Positions 1 through 5,490 of a stretch of DNA of 5,490 bases are shown one piece after another. The notes beneath the pieces were generated by a model. It saw only the letters and a program-made list of their open reading frames with translations, was not told where the DNA came from and ran no database searches. Position 1 is the first letter of the stretch. Every line of letters begins with the position of its first letter. Origin of the DNA: Patescibacteria group bacterium (GTDB taxonomy: Bacteria > Patescibacteriota > Minisyncoccia > Minisyncoccales > Minisyncoccaceae); NCBI GenBank assembly GCA_012798645.1, contig JAAZMU010000031.1, positions 1 to 5,490 on the forward strand, written 5' to 3'. The position numbers and the translations under genes are program-made.

Positions 1-2475
1 AATAACATCATGAGCAACATCTACTAATCTTCTTGTTAAGTAGCCTGACATTGAGGTTCTTAAAGCCGTATCAGCAGTACCTTTTCTTGCACCGTGGGTA
101 GAAGAAAAGTATCCTAAAACGGATAAACCTTCTTTATAGGAGTCTTTAATAGCAAGCTCAATAATTTCACCAGCAGGGTTAGCAACAAGTCCTTTCATAC
201 CTGCCATCTGAACTGGTTGAGACCAGGAACCTCTTGAGCCAGAATCAACAATATCATAAACTGGACCTTCTGATATGTATTTAGGGACTAATTTTTCAAT
301 TTCTGTTTTAACATTTTTCCAGATTTCAATGACCTGAGTTTTTTTCTCGTCTTTAGATAAAAGTCCTTCTTCATAGTATCCTTCTACTTCTTTAATCTTT
401 TTCTCAGCTTCTTTGATTAAGCCTGGCTTTTCTTTTGGAGTGACAAGATCAACCATACCCCATGTAATACCTGACCTTGTACACCATTCAAATCCTAGTT
501 TTTTAATATTGTCTAATATTTCTACAATTCCATCATTATAATCTTCAATTAACTTTCCAATCACTTTTTTAATGTTTTTGGAATTCATAATCTCGTTTTG
601 ATATGGAAAATCTTCAGGTAAGGTTTCATTAAATATAATTCTTCCTGCACTTGTTTCAATAAGTTTACCTTCTTTATCTATTTTTATCTTTGCTCTAATA
701 TCAATAATGCCTAGATTGTAAGCTAGAAGAGCTTCTTTTCTGTCTTTAAAGATTTTGCCCTCTCCTTTGCCTTTTTTAATTACTTTAGTGAGCCAATAAC
801 AACCTAAGACCATATCTTTTGTAGGAATAGCAATGGGGTCTCCAGTAGCAGGTTTTAAAAGGTTTTTAGAAGAAAGCATTCTTTGTTTTGATTCTTCTTG
901 TGCGTTTTTTGAAAGTGGAAGATGGATTGCCATTTGGTCTCCGTCAAAATCAGCATTAAAAGCAGTACAAACAAGGGGATGCAATTGGATTGCTTCTCCC
1001 TCAATTAAGATTGGATAAAAGGCTTGTATGCCTAATCTGTGTAAGGTTGGAGCTCTGTTTAAAAGCACTAACTTTTCTTTAACTACTTCTTCTAGGGAAG
1101 CCCAGACTTCGTCTCCTTCGTCTTCAATTAATCTTGATGCGGTTTTTACATTGTAGGCAAGTTCTTTTTCTAAAAGCTTTTTAATGACAAAAGGTTTGAA
1201 AAGCTCTAAAGCCATTTTCTTAGGAATACCACATTCTGATAATTTTAATTTTGGGCCAACTACAATAACTGACCTGCCTGAATAGTCAACTCTTTTCCCA
1301 AGTAAGTTTTGTCTAAATCTTCCTTGTTTTCCAGAGAGCATATCTGCCAAGCTTTTTAAAAGTCTTCTTCCACCAGTTGAGGCTTGTGTGGTGGTACCTT
1401 TTCTCATTTTGTTATCAATTAAAGCATCTACTGCTTCTTGAAGCATTCTTTTTTCATTTCTAACAATAACATCAGGGGCATTGATTTCAAGTAAGTATTT
1501 TAATCTATTGTTTCTATTGATTACTCTTCTATAAAGGTCGTTTAAATCTGAGGAGGCGTATCTACCTCCGTCAAGCTGTACCATTGGTCTTAAGTCTGGA
1601 GGCAAGACTGGTAAAACATCTAAAAACATCCATTCTGGTCTAACTCCTGATTTTCTTAAAGACTTTAAGAGTTTAAGTCTTCTGAGCATACTTTTTTGAT
1701 CGCTAACACTTTTCTTTACTTTTAGGTCTTCTTCAATGACTTTAATTTCTTGGTCTAGATCCATTTTCTCGAACAAGTCTTTAACGGTTTCTGCGCCTGT
1801 TCCTGCTTCAAAGACTTCACCATATTTTAAAGCAAGTCTATGGTACTCATTTTCAGATAATACTTTGAATAAGGTTAAAGAAGCTAATTCATCTTTAGCC
1901 TTTTTAAAAGCATCTTTTAATTCGTCTAATTTTTCTTTTAAAAGTTTTTCTTGCTTTTTTTCATTTTTCTCAATTCTTTTGACTTCGTTTTTAGCAGCTT
2001 TTACTCTTGTTTTGTATTCATCTTCAATTTCTTCTAAAATCTCTTGTTTGGCTTCTTCGTTAACGTCTATGATGATATAGGAGATAAAGTAGATGACTTC
2101 TTCTACTTTTTGAAGAGAAATATCTAAAACAATACCAATTCTTGTTGGTACTCCCTTTAAGAACCAGATGTGAGAAACAGGAGAGGCTAGTTTAATATGA
2201 CCCATTCTTTCTCTTCTCACTGAGGCTTTAGTGACTTCAACTCCACATTTATCACAAACAACGCCTCTGTATCTTACCTTTTTATACTTACCACAATAAC
2301 ATTCGTAATCTTTTGTAGGACCAAAAATGGCTTCGCAAAAAAGCCCATCCTTTTCTGGTCTCTGGGTTCTGTAGTTAATGGTTTCTGGTTTTGTGACTTC
2401 GCCGTATGACCAATCCAAAATCTCTTCGGTTGAGGCTAGTCTTAATTTAATTGATTCTAAATTTGAAACAAACAT
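1..2475 (-). CDS. rpoC: DNA-directed RNA polymerase subunit beta', 3' end missing
   Basis: Catalytic beta' subunit of core RNA polymerase. It starts at ATG 2475-2473 and stays open for 825 codons to the left edge. The start is supported by family-like N-terminal sequence ([24 protein letters not shown]) and by the 4-base gap to rpoB. Visible order: zinc finger with C59, C61, C74 and C77; [14 protein letters not shown] (101-114); a Lys/Glu-rich predicted coiled coil at about 139-200, absent from E. coli; [60 protein letters not shown]; the Mg-binding NADFDGD at 507-513 (D509, D511, D513; E. coli D460, D462, D464); [10 protein letters not shown]; and the bridge helix from H794 ([12 protein letters not shown], then [10 protein letters not shown]). 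The window ends just past the bridge helix, so the trigger loop, second zinc site and C-terminal jaw are missing. No CGN arginine codon occurs in the visible 825 codons. It is presumably cotranscribed with rpoB. Confidence 0.98.
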   Translation of the reverse strand, partial: MFVSNLESIKLRLASTEEILDWSYGEVTKPETINYRTQRPEKDGLFCEAIFGPTKDYECYCGKYKKVRYRGVVCDKCGVEVTKASVRRERMGHIKLASPVSHIWFLKGVPTRIGIVLDISLQKVEEVIYFISYIIIDVNEEAKQEILEEIEDEYKTRVKAAKNEVKRIEKNEKKQEKLLKEKLDELKDAFKKAKDELASLTLFKVLSENEYHRLALKYGEVFEAGTGAETVKDLFEKMDLDQEIKVIEEDLKVKKSVSDQKSMLRRLKLLKSLRKSGVRPEWMFLDVLPVLPPDLRPMVQLDGGRYASSDLNDLYRRVINRNNRLKYLLEINAPDVIVRNEKRMLQEAVDALIDNKMRKGTTTQASTGGRRLLKSLADMLSGKQGRFRQNLLGKRVDYSGRSVIVVGPKLKLSECGIPKKMALELFKPFVIKKLLEKELAYNVKTASRLIEDEGDEVWASLEEVVKEKLVLLNRAPTLHRLGIQAFYPILIEGEAIQLHPLVCTAFNADFDGDQMAIHLPLSKNAQEESKQRMLSSKNLLKPATGDPIAIPTKDMVLGCYWLTKVIKKGKGEGKIFKDRKEALLAYNLGIIDIRAKIKIDKEGKLIETSAGRIIFNETLPEDFPYQNEIMNSKNIKKVIGKLIEDYNDGIVEILDNIKKLGFEWCTRSGITWGMVDLVTPKEKPGLIKEAEKKIKEVEGYYEEGLLSKDEKKTQVIEIWKNVKTEIEKLVPKYISEGPVYDIVDSGSRGSWSQPVQMAGMKGLVANPAGEIIELAIKDSYKEGLSVLGYFSSTHGARKGTADTALRTSMSGYLTRRLVDVAHDVI

Positions 2476-2500
2476 AATTTTACTTTTCTTTTTTTTCGCT
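2473..2500 (-). promoter_or_regulatory. rpoB stop / rpoC start junction with A8 tract
   Basis: The coding strand reads AGC GAA AAA AAA GAA AAG TAA, then AATT, then the rpoC ATG. Only four bases separate the stop from the start, and rpoC lies in the +1 frame relative to rpoB. There is no AGGAGG-like sequence in the 25 bases before the ATG; only A-rich GAAAAG is present. This suggests that rpoC is translated by coupling or reinitiation after rpoB rather than from a strong independent ribosome binding site. The eight consecutive A residues (plus-strand T run 2489-2496) are a possible slippage site. No promoter or terminator is visible between the two genes. Confidence 0.6.
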
Positions 2501-5490
2501 AATAATTAAGTTTAATGCTAATGACTTTAGCTCTGAGGTTAATAAATTAAAAGCGGCAGGTATATTAGGATTCTTGATTTTTTCACCTTTAATAATAGAT
2601 TCATAAGTAGAGAATCTTCCTTGCACATCGTCTGATTTAATGGTTAACATTTCTTGAAGTGCATAGGCTGCTCCATATCCTTCCATTGCCCATACTTCCA
2701 TTTCCCCTAGTCTTTGTCCTCCAAACTGAGCTTTTCCTCCAAGTGGTTGTTGAGTGATTAAAGAATATGGTCCAACTGAACGCATATGAATCTTGTCTTC
2801 TACCATATGGATTAATTTCATCATATAGACATAGCCTACGGTTACTTTTTCAGGAAGTTTCTCACCAGTGACTGGGTCGTATAAATCAAGCTTTCCATCT
2901 TCTGGATAGCCTGCTTTTTTAAGTTCGGCTTTAATGTCTTCTTCTTTGGCACCTGAAAGCGAAGGAGTTTCTGCTAAATAGTCAAGTTTTTTAACAGCAA
3001 GACCTAGATGAGTTTCTAGAATTTGTCCTAAGTTCATTCTTGAAGCAACTGATAAGGGGTTTAAGATAATATCTATAGGGGTTCCATCTTCTAAGAAAGG
3101 CATTTCTTCAGGAGGTAAAACTTTAACAACAATACCTTTGTTTCCGTGTCTTCCAGCGAGCTTATCTCCTACTTTAATTTTTCTAACTTGAGCTACTCTA
3201 ATTCTAATTTTCTTAACTACTCCTGGTTCTAGCTGATGACCATCTACTCTACTAAATACTTTTACATCAATGACTCTCCCTCTTTTTCCGTGTTCCATTC
3301 TAAGTGATGTGTCTTTAACATCTTTTGCTTTATCTCCAAAAACTGCGCGAAGCAATCTTTCTTCACCTGATAAATCAGTTTCACCTTTAGGAGATATTTT
3401 TCCTACTAAAATATCATTTGGTTTGATTTCAGCGCCAATTCTAACAATGCCTTCTTTGTCTAGGTCTTTTAACCTATCTTCTCCCACATTTGGAATATCG
3501 TCAGTAGTTATTTCTTCACCTAATTTTGTTTCCCTTACATCACAGAAAAACTCTTCAATGTGAATGTTAGTAAAAACATCATTTTTAACTACATTTTCAG
3601 ATAAAACAATGGAATCTTCAAATGTATCTCCCCTCCAAGATAAAAAGGCTACAAGTAAATTTCTTCCTAGGGCTAATCTTCCGTTTGCAATTGAACCTCC
3701 TTCTGCTAGTATATCTCCTTTTTTTACTTTGTCGCCTTTGTTTACCACTGGTACTTGATGCATACAAGTACATTGGTTTGTTTTGTCAAATGTTCTTAAG
3801 TAATAGGTTTTGGTTTGTTTTTTAGTTTTAATTTGAATTTTCCTTGAGTCTGCGTATGTAATTTCTCCGTTTTCTTTAGCCAAAATCACTTGAGAAGAAT
3901 CTCTTGCAATGTATTTTTCTACTCCAGTTCCAACAAGTGGAGCTTCTGGATTTAAAAGTGGTACTGCCTGTCTTTGCATATTAGAACCCATTTGCGCTCT
4001 GTTTGCATCATCATTTTGAAGAAAGGGAATAAGGGAAGTGGCAGATGAAATGAATTGCTCGGGAGCAACGTCAATATAGTCAATCTTTTCTTTTTCAATT
4101 TCCCCTGGTTCTCCCTTAATCCTTGCCTGAACTCTTTTTTCAGTAATGTTTCCCTTGTCATCTATTTTAATTGAGGCAGGTGCAATATTATATCTTTCTT
4201 CTTCGTTTGCATTCATATAAGCGAGTTCTTTTGTTATTTTACTATCCTTGACTTTGTAGTAAGGGGTTTCAATAAAGCCGTATTTATCAAGCTTGGAGTG
4301 AAGTGCTAAGTGAGTTACAAGTCCTACATTAGGACCTTCAGGGGTTTGAATAGGGCAAATTCTACCGTAGTGTGAAGGTTGTACGTCTCTCACATCAAAG
4401 CCTGCTCTTTCTCGAGTTAATCCTCCTGGGCCAGTGGCAGTTAATCTTCTTTTATGTTCTAGCTCTGATAAAGGGTTAATATTATCCATAAATTGAGAAA
4501 ACTGAGAAGCAGTAAAGAATTGTGCTACTTGTGCGGTAAATGGTCTTGGGTTAATGATTTGAGAGGGAGTAAGGTCAGCTGAATCTAAGGTGGTTAGTCT
4601 ATCTCTTGCAATTCTTGCGGTTCTTGAAAGACCTACTCTTAACTTGTTTGATAAAAGTTCTGCCATGTTTCTTACTCTTCTATTTCCTAAGTGATCAATT
4701 TCATCTGGCTTTGCATGAGGATCATTTTGTAATCTAATAATTTCCTTTAAAACTGAAACAACATCATCAATGTGTAAAACTCTGTCTTCTTTAGTGATTT
4801 CTCTTTCTTTTTTAGGCTTAAGCTCTTTTAACCTTGACCATATTTTCCATCTTCCAACTGGAGATAAATCATATCTCTCAAAGTTAAAAAACATATTAAA
4901 GATAAATTCTTTAGCAGAATCAACATTGACCATATCTTCTGACCTTAGTCTTCTATAGATTTCAATTAAAGCCTCTCCTTGATTTTTAGTAATGTCTTTT
5001 TCTAAGGTGTTTTCAATGTATTTTTCTTCACCTACATCTACCCCTAAGAAAAGATTTCTAATGTCATCGTTGTTATAATCACCTAGTGCTTTTAAAACAA
5101 TAGTAGCGGGCACTTTTCTTTTCCGATCTATTTTAACGGATATTATGCCTGATGGTTCAACTTCAAATTCAAGCCACACACCTCTGTTTGGAATAATCTT
5201 GCCTCCAAAGTATTTTTCACCACTTGCAATAGTTAAAGGAAAAAAGACCCCTGGAGATCTTATTAACTGTGATATAACTACCCTTTCAACACCGTTTAAG
5301 ATAAAGGTTCCATTGCTTGTCAAAATTGGGAAATTACCAAAAAACACTTCTTGAGTAGAAGTTTGTTTTGTTTTAAGGTTTTTGAGCTGAATTTTAACTC
5401 TTAGAGGAGCAACATAGGAATCATTGTTTTCTTTAGCATCAAAGCCAGAATCATAATTAGGTTTTCCTAAAGAATAATCTTGGAAGTATA
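2480..5490 (-). CDS. rpoB: DNA-directed RNA polymerase subunit beta, 5' end missing
   Basis: Beta subunit of core RNA polymerase; it forms one side of the cleft and helps bind the incoming nucleotide and nascent RNA. The frame is open from the right edge (first full codon 5488-5486) to TAA at 2482-2480, giving 1002 visible residues. The GTG at 5347 is an internal Val: upstream codons in the same frame encode family sequence ([19 protein letters not shown]) leading into [12 protein letters not shown]. By comparison with E. coli, roughly 70-95 N-terminal residues are missing. Visible landmarks, numbered from the window edge: [11 protein letters not shown] (264-274), rifampicin region SQFSQFMD to HKRRLTATG (328-353), [12 protein letters not shown] (353-364), PIQTPEGPN (379-387), [15 protein letters not shown] (493-507), FEDS (623-626), [12 protein letters not shown] with lysines 776 and 784 equivalent to E. 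coli K1065 and K1073, and the C-terminal [15 protein letters not shown] block. The two large E. coli insertions are absent, so the protein is compact. It ends in EKKEK just before rpoC. Confidence 0.98.
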   Translation of the reverse strand, partial: YFQDYSLGKPNYDSGFDAKENNDSYVAPLRVKIQLKNLKTKQTSTQEVFFGNFPILTSNGTFILNGVERVVISQLIRSPGVFFPLTIASGEKYFGGKIIPNRGVWLEFEVEPSGIISVKIDRKRKVPATIVLKALGDYNNDDIRNLFLGVDVGEEKYIENTLEKDITKNQGEALIEIYRRLRSEDMVNVDSAKEFIFNMFFNFERYDLSPVGRWKIWSRLKELKPKKEREITKEDRVLHIDDVVSVLKEIIRLQNDPHAKPDEIDHLGNRRVRNMAELLSNKLRVGLSRTARIARDRLTTLDSADLTPSQIINPRPFTAQVAQFFTASQFSQFMDNINPLSELEHKRRLTATGPGGLTRERAGFDVRDVQPSHYGRICPIQTPEGPNVGLVTHLALHSKLDKYGFIETPYYKVKDSKITKELAYMNANEEERYNIAPASIKIDDKGNITEKRVQARIKGEPGEIEKEKIDYIDVAPEQFISSATSLIPFLQNDDANRAQMGSNMQRQAVPLLNPEAPLVGTGVEKYIARDSSQVILAKENGEITYADSRKIQIKTKKQTKTYYLRTFDKTNQCTCMHQVPVVNKGDKVKKGDILAEGGSIANGRLALGRNLLVAFLSWRGDTFEDSIVLSENVVKNDVFTNIHIEEFFCDVRETKLGEEITTDDIPNVGEDRLKDLDKEGIVRIGAEIKPNDILVGKISPKGETDLSGEERLLRAVFGDKAKDVKDTSLRMEHGKRGRVIDVKVFSRVDGHQLEPGVVKKIRIRVAQVRKIKVGDKLAGRHGNKGIVVKVLPPEEMPFLEDGTPIDIILNPLSVASRMNLGQILETHLGLAVKKLDYLAETPSLSGAKEEDIKAELKKAGYPEDGKLDLYDPVTGEKLPEKVTVGYVYMMKLIHMVEDKIHMRSVGPYSLITQQPLGGKAQFGGQRLGEMEVWAMEGYGAAYALQEMLTIKSDDVQGRFSTYESIIKGEKIKNPNIPAAFNLLTSELKSLALNLIISEKKEK

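Noticed and set aside
1736..2080. Plus-strand open frame of 114 codons, Ser/Phe-rich
   Set aside because: It lies wholly antisense to the Lys/Glu-rich coiled coil of rpoC. Reverse-complemented AAA and GAA codons give Phe and Ser runs, and there is no recognisable family or start signal.
3270..3758. Two consecutive plus-strand open frames (3270-3563 and 3564-3758)
   Set aside because: Both are antisense to conserved rpoB sequence, with low-complexity Ser/Leu composition. They are shadows of the real gene.
5345..5347. GTG as the rpoB start codon
   Set aside because: The same frame continues upstream to the window edge and encodes conserved RpoB sequence (LGKP, APLRVK). The GTG is the Val of the conserved QEVF motif.
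1..5490. Recoded UGA (Gracilibacteria/Absconditabacteria code)
   Set aside because: No in-frame TGA occurs in either gene, Trp codons are TGG, and rpoB ends in TAA. The standard code explains everything.
1..5490. Inteins, introns, insertion elements or a novel system hidden in the genes
   Set aside because: Conserved RpoB and RpoC motifs follow one another in the expected order, with no large unexplained segment apart from the coiled-coil insert, which has known counterparts.

Overview
The window is one continuous stretch of the bacterial RNA polymerase operon, read entirely on the minus strand. It holds rpoB without its 5' end (2480-5490), then a 4-base gap, then rpoC without its 3' end (1-2475). 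There is no other gene, RNA gene, mobile element, repeat array or intergenic region of any size. Both reading frames are open throughout, with no frameshift, intein or internal stop.

The DNA is AT-rich. Arginine is encoded almost only by AGA/AGG, and every Trp codon I translated is TGG with no in-frame TGA, so the standard bacterial code fits. RpoB is compact: it lacks both large insertions known from E. coli beta. RpoC carries a long charged coiled-coil insert after the N-terminal zinc finger, of the kind known from Actinobacteria and many candidate-phyla bacteria. With the Lys-rich composition and weak ribosome binding signal, this best suggests a Patescibacteria/CPR-type genome, possibly Microgenomates-like. 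That placement is an inference from motif memory, not a phylogeny.

The two products, beta and beta', together form the active-site cleft of the core enzyme. The visible part supplies the two active-site lysines and the rifampicin pocket of beta, and the zinc finger, the catalytic aspartate triad and most of the bridge helix of beta'. The trigger loop of beta' lies beyond the left edge, and the first part of beta beyond the right edge.

I found no undescribed system. The points worth a second look are an A8 tract at the rpoB/rpoC junction where loss of one A in the transcript would fuse the two proteins in frame, natural substitutions at rifampicin-contact positions, a few changes in otherwise very conserved loops, and the near absence of CGN codons.
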